In this document: positions 6,375-14,708 of the stretch, piece after piece
Position numbering within the stretch: position 1 is the stretch's first letter
Layout: each line of letters opens with the position of its first letter
Source: JANYGA01 sp031420415
GTDB lineage: Bacteria > Vulcanimicrobiota > Vulcanimicrobiia > Vulcanimicrobiales > Vulcanimicrobiaceae
Reading direction: 5' to 3'
Assembly (NCBI GenBank): GCA_031420415.1
Contig: JANOMT010000003.1
Coordinates: 1 to 21,668, forward strand
Length of the DNA stretch: 21,668 nt
Translations under genes and position numbers: made by a program
Notes under the pieces: generated by a model
Seen by the model: the letters and a program-made list of their open reading frames with translations, nothing else
Told to the model about the DNA's origin: nothing
Database searches by the model: none

Positions 6375-9113
6375 TTACGCGGTCACGCCGTGACAGCGTT
6401 TGAACTTCTTGCCCGAACCACACGGGCAGACGTCGTTGCGGCCCGTTTTCGGATCGGCTTTCGCGGGTCTGCGCGGTACGTCGTCGCCGATATTCGTGTG
6501 CAGTTCGCGCCGAGCCGCACCCGCAGCGCCGGGCGCGGGCCCGAGCAGACTCTGCGCGTAAGCGGGGTCGAGCCGCGAATTTTGCACGGCAACGGGTTCG
6601 GGTGGCGGTGGTGCGAGCGAACCATCGGGCAGCGGCTCGAATGCCGCCATCCCGTTGTGCGCACCGTTTCCGTTACCATTCGAGCCGAGCGCCACCATTG
6701 GGGCACCATCGGGTCCGATCTCGCCTTGTGGGGCGTTGGGATCCGTCGCCTCGACGACCACGCGGAAGACGGCCTTAATCGCTTCATCGGCGATGTTGTT
6801 CTTGAGATCTTCGAAGATCTCGTACGCTTCTTTTTCGTATTCGACTCGCGGATCTTTTTGGCCGTAGCCGCGCAGCCCGATGCCCGTCTTGAGCGCGTCC
6901 ATCACGTAGAGATGGTCGACCCATAAGCGATCGATAATCGGTAACATGATGTACTGCGATTCGATCACGCGCATGATCTCAGGCGTCAGTTCCGCCTCTT
7001 TCGCATCGTAGGCAGCGAGCGCGACCTCCGTGAGCTTCACTTTCATCTCGTCGCGATCGCTTTTTTCCAGACCCGCAACCGTGATCGATTCGCCGACCGG
7101 GAAGACGAGTTCGAGTTCCGTGATGACCTCAGCGAGATCCCATTCCGAGGGGTGCACGTTATCGGGCGCGTTGCTGTCGACGGCTTGCGCGACCTTATCT
7201 TCGAGCGTCTGCACCATGAACGGCCGCAACGATTCGCCTCGTAGGACCTTGCGTCGCTCGTCGTAGATGACTTCCCGCTGCTTGTTCATCACGTCGTCGT
7301 ATTCGAGGACCGATTTGCGGATCTCGTAGTTGTGGTTTTCGACTTTCGACTGCGCGCGCTCGAACGATTTCGTAATGAGCTTCGCTTCGATCGGCGTTTC
7401 GTCGGTGAAGCCGACCATATTCATGATGTTATTGATCCGCTCGGCGCCGAAGAGGCGCATCACTTCGTCTTCGAGAGAGACGTAGAACCGTGTCGAACCC
7501 GGATCGCCCTGGCGGCCCGCACGACCGCGCAATTGGTTGTCGATGCGCCGCGATTCATGGCGCTCGGTGCCGATGATGTGCAAGCCGCCCATCTCGGCCA
7601 CGGCCTCGCCGAGCTTGATATCGACGCCGCGGCCCGCCATGTTCGTCGCGATCACGACGTTGCCGGGTTGACCCGCGTCTTTGATGATATCGGCTTCGCG
7701 TTCGTGATACTTTGCGTTGAGCACGTCGCACTCGACGCCACGGCGGCGTAAGAGCGATGCGAGTCGTTCGCTCTTATCGATCGATCGCGTCCCAACGAGA
7801 ACCGGCCGGCCCTTCTGATGTTCGGCAATGATCTCGTCGACGACGGCTTCGAACTTCGCGTTCTCGCTCTTATAAACAATATCGCCGCGATCTTCGCGGG
7901 CGATCGAACGATTCGTCGGGATCACGACCACGTCGAGGCCGTAGATGTCGCGGAACTCGCGCTCCTCGGTTTTCGCCGTGCCGGTCATGCCGCCGAGCTT
8001 CGTGTAGAGTCGGAAGTAATTCTGAAACGTGATCGTCGCGAGCGTTTGATCTTCACTGCGAACGTCGAGTTTTTCTTTCGCTTCGATCGCCTGGTGGATA
8101 CCGTCGCTGTAGCGCCGACCGTACATGAGGCGGCCCGTGAACTCATCGACGATGACGACTTCGCCATCTTTGACGATGTACTGCTGCTCGTTGTGAAAGA
8201 TATGCCACGCTTTGAGGGCGGCGTTGAGTTGGTGCGTGAGTTCGAGGTTGCGCTGGTCGTAGAGATTCTGGATGCCGAGCATCTTCTCGACTTTTTCGAC
8301 GCCGGCTTCAGTGACCGGAACCGCGTGCGCTTTTTCATCCACCGTAAAATCGACGTCTTTGATGAGACGCGGAATGATCTGCGCGAACTTCGCGTAGAGT
8401 TCGGTCGCGTCTTGACCCTGGCCCGAAATAATCAGCGGCGTACGCGCTTCGTCGATGAGGATCGAGTCGACTTCATCGACGATCGCGAAGAAACGCTCGC
8501 GCTGCACCATATCTTCGAGTCGCCACGCCATGTTGTCGCGCAGATAGTCGAAGCCGACTTCGTTGTTCGTGACGTACGTGATGTCGCTATTGTACGCGTC
8601 GCGACGGTCGGCCGGCTGCATGTCGTGCTGGATGATCCCGACGCGCAGACCGAGGAAGCTGTAGAGCGGCATCATCCACTCGGCGTCGCGGCGCACCAGA
8701 TAATCGTTGACGGAGATGAGATGCACCCCACGCCCGAGGAGCGCGTTTGCATACACTGCGAGCGTCGCGACGAGCGTTTTGCCCTCGCCCGTCTTCATCT
8801 CGGCGACCTTGCCTTCGTGTAAGATCTGGCCGCCCATGATCTGGACATCGAAGTGGCGCATGTTGAGAATCCGCTTCCCCGCCTCGCGGCACACCGCGAA
8901 GACCTCAGGTAGCATCTCATCGAGCAGCGCTCGGCGCGTGTCGGCATCGTTATCGGGGCCCATACGCTCTCGAAACTCGTGCGTTTTCGCCGCCAGCGCC
9001 TCGTCGGAGAGGGCGGAGATCTCCGGTTCCAGCGCGTTCGTCGCGGCGACGGTGCGTTTGAGCTTGTTGATTTCGCGCTCGTTGCCGTCGAAGAGCGTCT
9101 TGAGGAAGGCCAT
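6375..9113 (-). CDS. secA: Preprotein translocase ATPase SecA
   Basis: SecA drives export of unfolded proteins through SecYEG using ATP. The 912-residue product has the full architecture: nucleotide domain 1 with Walker A in MKTGEGKTLVATLAVY (GEGKT at 109-113), the Walker B region FFAIVDEVDSILIDEARTPLIISG (DEVD at 213-216), the preprotein-binding insert, nucleotide domain 2 with TNMAGRGVDIKL and RRIDNQLRGRAGRQGDPG, scaffold and wing domains, a Gly/Pro/Asn-rich linker, and the C-terminal zinc site CPCGSGKKFKRCH that binds SecB and lipid. I choose ATG 9113 because MAFLKTLFDGNEREI matches the family start; ATGs at 9128 and 9152 in frame are alternatives. It lacks a clear ribosome site. It follows the histidine kinase by 45 bases and precedes the small membrane protein by four. 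Confidence 0.97.
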   Translation of the reverse strand: MAFLKTLFDGNEREINKLKRTVAATNALEPEISALSDEALAAKTHEFRERMGPDNDADTRRALLDEMLPEVFAVCREAGKRILNMRHFDVQIMGGQILHEGKVAEMKTGEGKTLVATLAVYANALLGRGVHLISVNDYLVRRDAEWMMPLYSFLGLRVGIIQHDMQPADRRDAYNSDITYVTNNEVGFDYLRDNMAWRLEDMVQRERFFAIVDEVDSILIDEARTPLIISGQGQDATELYAKFAQIIPRLIKDVDFTVDEKAHAVPVTEAGVEKVEKMLGIQNLYDQRNLELTHQLNAALKAWHIFHNEQQYIVKDGEVVIVDEFTGRLMYGRRYSDGIHQAIEAKEKLDVRSEDQTLATITFQNYFRLYTKLGGMTGTAKTEEREFRDIYGLDVVVIPTNRSIAREDRGDIVYKSENAKFEAVVDEIIAEHQKGRPVLVGTRSIDKSERLASLLRRRGVECDVLNAKYHEREADIIKDAGQPGNVVIATNMAGRGVDIKLGEAVAEMGGLHIIGTERHESRRIDNQLRGRAGRQGDPGSTRFYVSLEDEVMRLFGAERINNIMNMVGFTDETPIEAKLITKSFERAQSKVENHNYEIRKSVLEYDDVMNKQREVIYDERRKVLRGESLRPFMVQTLEDKVAQAVDSNAPDNVHPSEWDLAEVITELELVFPVGESITVAGLEKSDRDEMKVKLTEVALAAYDAKEAELTPEIMRVIESQYIMLPIIDRLWVDHLYVMDALKTGIGLRGYGQKDPRVEYEKEAYEIFEDLKNNIADEAIKAVFRVVVEATDPNAPQGEIGPDGAPMVALGSNGNGNGAHNGMAAFEPLPDGSLAPPPPEPVAVQNSRLDPAYAQSLLGPAPGAAGAARRELHTNIGDDVPRRPAKADPKTGRNDVCPCGSGKKFKRCHGVTA

Positions 9114-9158
9114 AGATACTAGAACCATTCGCGCTCGGCCAGAGTTCCGCATGCTGGC

Positions 9159-10718
9159 TTATGCGGGAAGGACCACCGTGAACGTGCTTCCTTCGTCCTC
9201 TTCCGAGGCAACGTCGAGGCGGCCGCCGTGGACGTCGACGATTTTCTTCGCGATGTAGAGCCCCACACCCGAGCCCGAGAACCCGCGCGAACGGGCGTTT
9301 GTCCCCCGGCCGAAGCGCGAGAACACTTTCTCGAGCTCGCCTGGCGGAATGCCGATGCCGCGATCGATCACCGCCACGGTGACCTCGCCCGTACCCTGCG
9401 CGACACGAATTTCGACCCGGCCACTCGAATACTTCAGTGCGTTACCGATCACGTTGTCGAAGACGTGCCGCAAGCGCGAGCGATCGAACGAGACGAGCAC
9501 GGGCTCCTCGGGCGCGACGACCACGACGCGATCGCCCTCGCGATCGAGCGGTAACGCGACGGCGCGCACGAATTCCGTAAGATCTTCAACCGCGCGTTGG
9601 AGCGAGAAGCCCGCGCTCTGCGTCGCGGCGAGCGCGAGCGCGTCGTCGCTGAGTTTGGCGAGTCGTCGCGTCTGATCGATGATCGTCTGCGCGCTGCGAT
9701 GCACGCCCGGATCGTCGATATCGAAGAGCAGCTCCGAGAAGCCCGAGATGACCGTGAGCGGCCCTTTAAAATCGTGCGCGAACATCGCCATAAGATCGTC
9801 TTTGAACGCATTGCTCTCCGAGAGCGCGCGTGCCGCCGTCGTCGCTTGCTCGTAAAGATCGACGTTGCGAATCGCGAGGGCCGCGAGCGTGACGAGCGTT
9901 TCGATGAGTCGAAGTTCGCCTTTTTCGAACGGTTGCGTGCGCGCGAAAACGATGAGCCCTTGGCGCCCCGTATTCGTGATATCGCCCGGCATCACGATTC
10001 GCGATGCGACCATCGCTTCGGTAACGTACGTTTCGCGGAGTTGCCCCCGCGCGGACGCCGTGTGGGGTGGTAAGCATTCGGGCGGCGGCGCGCCGTCCGT
10101 GGTCGAGGCGTGCGAGAGCAAGACGAGCGACGCGTCGCGATGCGCGTAGACGCACATGTGCTCGGCGAGAACGAGCCGCAAGCCTAACCGACAGAGCGAG
10201 TGTGCTAACGGTGCGAGTTCGGTGAAACCCAAGATCGTCCGCGCGGCTTCGGTGAGCGCGGCGCCTTCGGCGGCATAACGGCGCAACTGTTCGAACGAGC
10301 GGGCGTTGGCGAGCGCGAGTGAGACGTGCGCGGCCACGGCGCGCAGATACTTCGGATCTTCATCATTGGGAGGCTCGACCCGATCGAGGACGAGCAACGC
10401 ACGGACCTGGCCTTCGCTATCGAGGCTCAGGACGTCGGTCTCGGCGAAACGTACGAGGCCCCGGACACGTAACGCGTCCATATCGAGTTCGCTCGGTGCG
10501 ATCGTCGCACGGTCTTGCTCGCGCGGCGTCACCGCACGGAACGTCCCACCGCGTAATTCGTATGCCGTACACGAGCGACGCAGATCGCGTCCGAGGCTCC
10601 GCGCGGCAACCGCGAGCACGTCGTATCCGCCGCGCGCGTCGCGCAGTGCGAGCATCGTGCGCTCGAGATTCTCGAGGCGTCGGATTCGCTCGAGCGTTGC
10701 GCGTCGATCGTCGATCAT
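9159..10718 (-). CDS. Soluble sensor histidine kinase with two GAF-like domains
   Basis: The 519-residue protein has two GAF-like sensor regions (about residues 25-145 and 160-290), a dimerisation domain with the phospho-acceptor in FAHDFKGPLTVISGF (His 315), and a HATPase domain with the N box DNVIGNALKYSS (421-432), G1 DRGIGIPP (452-459), F box FSRFGRG and G2 GSGVGLYIAKKIV (482-494). All catalytic boxes are intact. There is no membrane segment, so it should sense a cytosolic signal. No response regulator is present in the window, so it is an orphan kinase here. Start ATG 10718 lies only eight bases after the T run of a terminator, which is odd (see findings); ATG at codon 22 is an alternative. 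secA follows after 45 bases, but a functional link is not shown. Confidence 0.93.
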   Translation of the reverse strand: MIDDRRATLERIRRLENLERTMLALRDARGGYDVLAVAARSLGRDLRRSCTAYELRGGTFRAVTPREQDRATIAPSELDMDALRVRGLVRFAETDVLSLDSEGQVRALLVLDRVEPPNDEDPKYLRAVAAHVSLALANARSFEQLRRYAAEGAALTEAARTILGFTELAPLAHSLCRLGLRLVLAEHMCVYAHRDASLVLLSHASTTDGAPPPECLPPHTASARGQLRETYVTEAMVASRIVMPGDITNTGRQGLIVFARTQPFEKGELRLIETLVTLAALAIRNVDLYEQATTAARALSESNAFKDDLMAMFAHDFKGPLTVISGFSELLFDIDDPGVHRSAQTIIDQTRRLAKLSDDALALAATQSAGFSLQRAVEDLTEFVRAVALPLDREGDRVVVVAPEEPVLVSFDRSRLRHVFDNVIGNALKYSSGRVEIRVAQGTGEVTVAVIDRGIGIPPGELEKVFSRFGRGTNARSRGFSGSGVGLYIAKKIVDVHGGRLDVASEEDEGSTFTVVLPA

Positions 10719-10726
10719 CGCGGATG

Positions 10727-10748
10727 AAAAAAGCGAGCCGCAGCTCGC
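10727..10748 (-). terminator. Intrinsic terminator closing the rodZ-to-deacetylase unit
   Basis: On minus the sequence reads GCGAGC, loop TGCG, GCTCGC, then six T. The six-base perfect G/C-rich stem directly followed by the T run is a textbook rho-independent terminator. It lies 28 bases after the stop of the 63-residue membrane protein gene and ends eight bases before the ATG of the histidine kinase gene. It thus separates the envelope unit from the kinase-secA unit, unless readthrough is regulated. Confidence 0.85.
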
Positions 10749-10776
10749 CTTTCCCAGGCGTGAATCGGCTGCGCCG

Positions 10777-10968
10777 CTAGGTCGCGGCCGGAGCGGGCGC
10801 GCTCACGGACGTACTCGTGGTATTGACTGCGTGATTCTTCGTTGCCGAATTCAAAAAGAAAAAGATCAGCAACACCGCGACCGCGACCACGCCCGCGCCG
10901 ATCGCTGATTTGAGTGCGTCCGATGATGCGAGCCCCTGCCCACTCGTATTGACGATTTGCCGACCCAC
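10777..10968 (-). CDS. Small single-pass membrane protein, unknown function
   Basis: A 63-residue protein starting with GTG at 10968, chosen because GGAGG lies five bases upstream; an in-frame TTG at 10980 would overlap that site. The N-terminal 25 residues are polar (GRQIVNTSGQGLASSDALK), followed by one strong membrane helix AIGAGVVAVAVLLIFFFLN and a low-complexity Ala/Ser/Thr/Pro tail, NTTSTSVSAPAPAAT. Orientation is probably N-in, tail outside. I do not recognise the family. It follows the deacetylase gene by 71 bases and is followed by the terminator, so it is the last gene of an envelope unit; a wall-associated role is only inference from context. Confidence 0.7.
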   Translation of the reverse strand: MGRQIVNTSGQGLASSDALKSAIGAGVVAVAVLLIFFFLNSATKNHAVNTTSTSVSAPAPAAT

Positions 10969-11039
10969 TCGCACCTCCAAGATGACTTGCTTTTGGAGAA
11001 CGACGTTGGCGCTCCATCGTGCCTGCCCTCCCGCTCGCT

Positions 11040-11861
11040 TTAGACGCGGAGTTTTGCCGGGTGCACGATCTCGCGCGCGGGGACGCGTGCCAGCAGTTGA
11101 CCGACGGTCACGAAGGTGAAGCCGGCGGCGCGAAAGCGCGCGACGATCGACGGCAATGCTTCGACCGTGTTGAGCCGACCGCTGTGGAGCAACACGATAT
11201 CGGGTGCCGTCGCGTTCTCTTCCATGTGTTTATCGATCGCGCTCGCGCCCACGCTGCGCCAGTCGCCCGGATCGTCGTTCCAGAGGATCACGTGATAGCC
11301 ATCGGCTTGCGCTGCGGTGACGGTCGCTTCGGTAAAACGGCCGTGCGGCGGTCGCATCATCGTGCGGATCGCGGGATCGCGCACGTACCGCTCGAGTGTC
11401 GCCGCGCCGAGGTCGAGTTCGCTTTTGACGCCGCTCGGCGAGAGCGCATCGAAGCGCGCTGGATGTGTCTGCGTATGGTTGGCAATCTCGTGGCCGTCGG
11501 CAACGATCCGCTTCGCGAGGCCGGGATACATCTCGGTGTCGTGGCCGATCAAGAAGAACGTTGCGGGGACGCGTAATTCGGCGAGCACGTCGAGGAGGAG
11601 CCCCGTCTCCACAGGATAGGGCCCGTCGTCGAATGTGAGCGCGATGAGGTGCAGATTCTTCGTGCGATCCGTCGGCGGGCGATCGTGCAAGAACCGATCG
11701 ACGCGCGCGCCGATCGCGGGTGAGAGCATGCGATGCGCGTCGGTGTCGCGCACGACCACGGCGGGGATGACGGGCTTGATCGAGGCGTGATAGATGCCGT
11801 ATCCGCCGACGATCGCCGCGACCGCGACGATGACCGAAAGGAACGTGCGACGCGGCGTCAT
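11040..11861 (-). CDS. Polysaccharide deacetylase (NodB homology, CE4)
   Basis: The 273-residue protein has an N-terminal basic stretch and membrane helix (about 6-25, FLSVIVAVAAIVGGYGIYH), an anchor or uncleaved signal, so the enzyme acts outside the membrane. The NodB domain shows all five family motifs: TFDDGP (76-81) with the catalytic base Asp, the zinc-binding HTQTH (129-133), RPPHGR (170-175, with His in place of the common Tyr), DPGDW (197-201) and LLHSG (224-228) with the catalytic His. Such enzymes remove N-acetyl groups from peptidoglycan or other amino-sugar polymers. The start overlaps the LCP gene stop in an ATGA junction, pointing to coupled expression and a shared role in wall polymers. 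The exact substrate is not determined. Confidence 0.93.
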   Translation of the reverse strand: MTPRRTFLSVIVAVAAIVGGYGIYHASIKPVIPAVVVRDTDAHRMLSPAIGARVDRFLHDRPPTDRTKNLHLIALTFDDGPYPVETGLLLDVLAELRVPATFFLIGHDTEMYPGLAKRIVADGHEIANHTQTHPARFDALSPSGVKSELDLGAATLERYVRDPAIRTMMRPPHGRFTEATVTAAQADGYHVILWNDDPGDWRSVGASAIDKHMEENATAPDIVLLHSGRLNTVEALPSIVARFRAAGFTFVTVGQLLARVPAREIVHPAKLRV

Positions 11862-13234
11862 TTCGAAGCTTCGATCGTCGTCGCGTCGGCGAGATCGCGA
11901 CCGATGATGACGGTGACGTCGCTGCCCACGACGGCAGGTGCGGCGGTGGCGGAACCCGATTCGAGCGCCGTGCTCTTAAGCGACAGCGCCGTGCGCACGC
12001 GCTCGCCGAGGAGGGGCGTCGCGTTATCGCGGACGTGGATTTCGGTCGCATCGTACCCGAACGACGGCGCGTTCCCGACGCTGTCGATCACGAAGCCCGC
12101 CTTGCGCAACGTGTCGGCAACTTTCTGGCCCTCGCCCTTATGGCCCGAGCCGTTGCGTACGGCGACGTGCACCGTCGATGGTGCGATCGCGGCGACGGCG
12201 CGTGGGTCGGCGGGCGCGCGCGGAACCGGCGGATCGGAGAACATCCGCTTCACGAGCTTCGCCTTTCCGATATCGTCTGCGACGAGGACGTTGCCGCAAC
12301 ACGCGAGATCTTTATCGGCGGTGAAGGGCACCTGTTGCGTATCGATCTTTTTGAGATCGACGTGCTGAAACGCCCATGCGAGGCTCAGGATCTCGCGTTG
12401 CGAGAGATCGGTGTAGACGTTGCGCCGCACGACATCGGTGAGTGCGTTGATGTGCAAGAGATCGTTGAACTTGTCGTTGCGAAGTTTCGCAATCGTAATT
12501 TTGATGACTTGATCTTGACGCTTGATGCGACACGGATCGCTGCATGCATCGTGGCGGAAACGTGCGTAGGAGACGGCCTGTTCGCCGTTCATGTGGTATT
12601 TTTTATGACCGATAAAATGGATGTGGAGATGGCCCCACGTGTCGTCGTAGTTCATCGTCTCGTCGGGAACGACGTCGATGCCGCCGATCGCGTCGACGAG
12701 CTCTTTCGTGGCGTTGATGCGTAGCGTGATGTAACGATCGAATGTCGGCGCCCCGAGGAATTTCGCAACGACCCGTTCTTCATTGTGCGCCGCCGCGCCA
12801 TAGTTATAGTCGAACCCGCCGTATGCCGCGTTGATCTTATTTTCACGGCCGTTGGTCATTACGGCGCCCATATCGCGCGGCACCGAAAGCATCGCGATCG
12901 AACCCGCGGGATGGGCCTGCGTCGGCAATGCGAGAGAGACGGCCTTAATCGTATCCGCCCGCGCGTTGCGGGACGACTCTTGATCCTTGCTATCGTAATC
13001 GTAATCGATGCCCATCAGGAGCACGGCGATGCGATCTTTGCCGAAATGCGATTGCGGCGACTCGATGAATGGCATGCCGTAACCCGCCATCACGTCGGTC
13101 GCGCTGCGCTTCTGCACGACCGCTTGCGCGGCGACGACGCCTGCAAAGACGCCGACCAAGAGTCCGAAGGCGATGAGGATTCGGCCGATGAGTTTCGTAC
13201 CCGACATCCCGGTCTTGGATCCGGGCGGTGCCAT
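11858..13234 (-). CDS. LytR-CpsA-Psr (LCP) family glycopolymer ligase with LytR_C domain
   Basis: The 458-residue protein has a short cytosolic start, one membrane helix (about 15-37), an extracellular LCP domain (about 67-250) and a C-terminal LytR_C domain (about 355-447, starting VHVAVRNGSG). LCP enzymes attach teichoic acid, capsule or similar polymers from an undecaprenyl carrier to peptidoglycan. Catalytic residues are visible: RADT (92-95), VPRD (118-121), and R-x-R-H-D with later RIKRQ (225-240). Inside that loop is an unusual pair, CSDPC (231-235), and another pair, CC, at 312-313. ATG 13234 is chosen, 19 bases after the rimO stop; ATG 13207 is an alternative. No strong ribosome site is seen. 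Coupling with the deacetylase supports a wall-polymer role. Confidence 0.92.
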   Translation of the reverse strand: MAPPGSKTGMSGTKLIGRILIAFGLLVGVFAGVVAAQAVVQKRSATDVMAGYGMPFIESPQSHFGKDRIAVLLMGIDYDYDSKDQESSRNARADTIKAVSLALPTQAHPAGSIAMLSVPRDMGAVMTNGRENKINAAYGGFDYNYGAAAHNEERVVAKFLGAPTFDRYITLRINATKELVDAIGGIDVVPDETMNYDDTWGHLHIHFIGHKKYHMNGEQAVSYARFRHDACSDPCRIKRQDQVIKITIAKLRNDKFNDLLHINALTDVVRRNVYTDLSQREILSLAWAFQHVDLKKIDTQQVPFTADKDLACCGNVLVADDIGKAKLVKRMFSDPPVPRAPADPRAVAAIAPSTVHVAVRNGSGHKGEGQKVADTLRKAGFVIDSVGNAPSFGYDATEIHVRDNATPLLGERVRTALSLKSTALESGSATAAPAVVGSDVTVIIGRDLADATTIEASK

Positions 13235-13253
13235 ATGTCGTGCCACGTGCGTC

Positions 13254-14648
13254 TTAGGCCCCGACGAGTTGCGGAACGAGTTCCCCGTAAAAATCGAACG
13301 CCGTCGCACCGCGAAGCGCGACGTCGACGAAATCGCCCGGGGCCATGTCGCCCCGGTCGTCGCCGATAAAATACACGCCGCCGTCGACGCCGGGAGCTTC
13401 GCCCATCGACCGGCCGACCCAGGCGTGCGTGACGCCGAGAGCGCCGCGAAGCGGATCGCTCTTTTTGAGTGCGCGGCGCTCTTCGACGAGCACGCGTTCG
13501 GTGCGCCCGACACGCTTCGCGCGCGCTCGTTCGGACGCCAGACGTTGTGCGTCGCGCAAACGTAAGAGCCGCGCGCGCTGGATCTTCGGCGATACTTGAC
13601 CGACGAGTTCGGCTGCGGGCGTGCCCTCTTCTTGGCTATAGGTGAAAAAGCCGACGCGATCGAGTTCCGCGCGACCGATCCACTCTTCGAGATACGCCAC
13701 GTGTTCGTCGGTTTCGCCCGGGAAGCCGACGATGAACGTCGAGCGCATCGTCACACCCGGCACGCGTGCGCGAAATTCGTTGATGATTTCGAGATAGCGC
13801 TCCCCGTTGGATGGCCGCAACATCGCACGCAACATTTCGGGATGCGCGTGTTGGAGCGGCATATCCATATATTTCGCGACCTTCGGCAACTCGGCCATCG
13901 CCGCGATCAATTCGTCGTCGACGGTTGCGGGATAGAGATAGAGCAACCGGATCCACTCGAGGCTTTCGATCTCGTGCAATTCGCGGAGTAACTGCGCGAG
14001 GCCGCCGCGCTTTTCGCCGCGATCGCGACCGTACATCGACGTGTCTTGCGCGATGAGGATCAGCTCTCTCGTGCCCGCGCTCGCAAGTGCGCGCGCTTCC
14101 ATGACGATCGACTCGCGACTCCGCGACCGAAATTTCCCACGGAGTTGCGGGATGATGCAGAACGTGCACGGATGATCGCACCCTTCGGCGACCTTGAGAT
14201 AGGCTGTCGCGCGCGGCGTGGTAACGAGCCGAGGAAGAAAGTCGTGTTCGGGTTCGGCCTGCAATTCCAATCGTACGGGAGCGCGCCCGGCGCGTGCTTC
14301 ATCGAGCACCTCCACGATCGACGCATATGCGCCCGTACCGACGACGCCGTCGATCTCGGGGATCAGCGAGCGTAACTCCTCGCCGAAACGTTGCGAGAGA
14401 CATCCGGCAACGATGAGTTGCTGGCCCGGCTTCTTCTCGTGCGCGTGCTGCAGGATGGTATCGGTAGATTCCGCCTTCGCCGCGTCGATAAACGCACACG
14501 TGTTGATGACGACGGCATCGGCCTCGGCGGCTTCGGGAACGAGTTCCCAACCGGCTTGGCCGAGCTTCGCGATCATCACCTCGGAATCGACAAGATTCTT
14601 CGCACATCCAAGCGAGACGAAAGCGACACGGTTCTGTAGAGCTGACAC
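13254..14648 (-). CDS. rimO: Ribosomal protein uS12 methylthiotransferase RimO
   Basis: RimO adds a methylthio group to an aspartate of ribosomal protein S12. The 464-residue protein has the N-terminal domain with three cluster cysteines (Cys 15 in SLGCAKNLVDSE, Cys 51, Cys 83), the radical SAM cluster motif EGCDHPCTFC (Cys 157, 161, 164), and a C-terminal TRAM domain ending in FDFYGELV. The N-terminal SLGCAKNLVDSE string favours RimO over the tRNA enzyme MiaB. The start is GTG at 14648; the ribosome site is weak (GGCGGGCT just upstream). It follows yajQ after 60 bases that hold two hairpins, and precedes the LCP gene by 19 bases. Confidence 0.96.
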   Translation of the reverse strand: MSALQNRVAFVSLGCAKNLVDSEVMIAKLGQAGWELVPEAAEADAVVINTCAFIDAAKAESTDTILQHAHEKKPGQQLIVAGCLSQRFGEELRSLIPEIDGVVGTGAYASIVEVLDEARAGRAPVRLELQAEPEHDFLPRLVTTPRATAYLKVAEGCDHPCTFCIIPQLRGKFRSRSRESIVMEARALASAGTRELILIAQDTSMYGRDRGEKRGGLAQLLRELHEIESLEWIRLLYLYPATVDDELIAAMAELPKVAKYMDMPLQHAHPEMLRAMLRPSNGERYLEIINEFRARVPGVTMRSTFIVGFPGETDEHVAYLEEWIGRAELDRVGFFTYSQEEGTPAAELVGQVSPKIQRARLLRLRDAQRLASERARAKRVGRTERVLVEERRALKKSDPLRGALGVTHAWVGRSMGEAPGVDGGVYFIGDDRGDMAPGDFVDVALRGATAFDFYGELVPQLVGA

Positions 14649-14708
14649 AGCCCGCCTGCGTTCGGCGAACGGGCGCAGTAGGCCCGCCGGGTTCCGTGCG
14701 CGGAACTT
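14649..14708 (-). other. Intercistronic hairpins between yajQ and rimO
   Basis: On minus, two bases after the yajQ stop, GTTCCG-CGCA-CGGAAC (14691-14706) forms a perfect six-base stem. About 20 bases further CGTTC-GCC-GAACG forms a five-base stem, about ten bases before the GTG of rimO. Neither is followed by T residues on minus, so these are not classic terminators; they may stabilise the message or mask the weak rimO start. On plus the first hairpin is followed by four T, but no plus gene ends there. Confidence 0.4.

Noticed and set aside
7818..8822. Plus-strand frame of about 334 codons opposite secA
   Set aside because: Antisense shadow of secA in a codon-mirrored frame; composition dominated by Val, Arg, Asp and Phe.
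9113..9152. Longer secA start at 9152
   Set aside because: The 13 extra residues (MRNSGRARMVLVS) do not resemble SecA N-termini and would start seven bases before the kinase stop region; the family match begins at the ATG at 9113.
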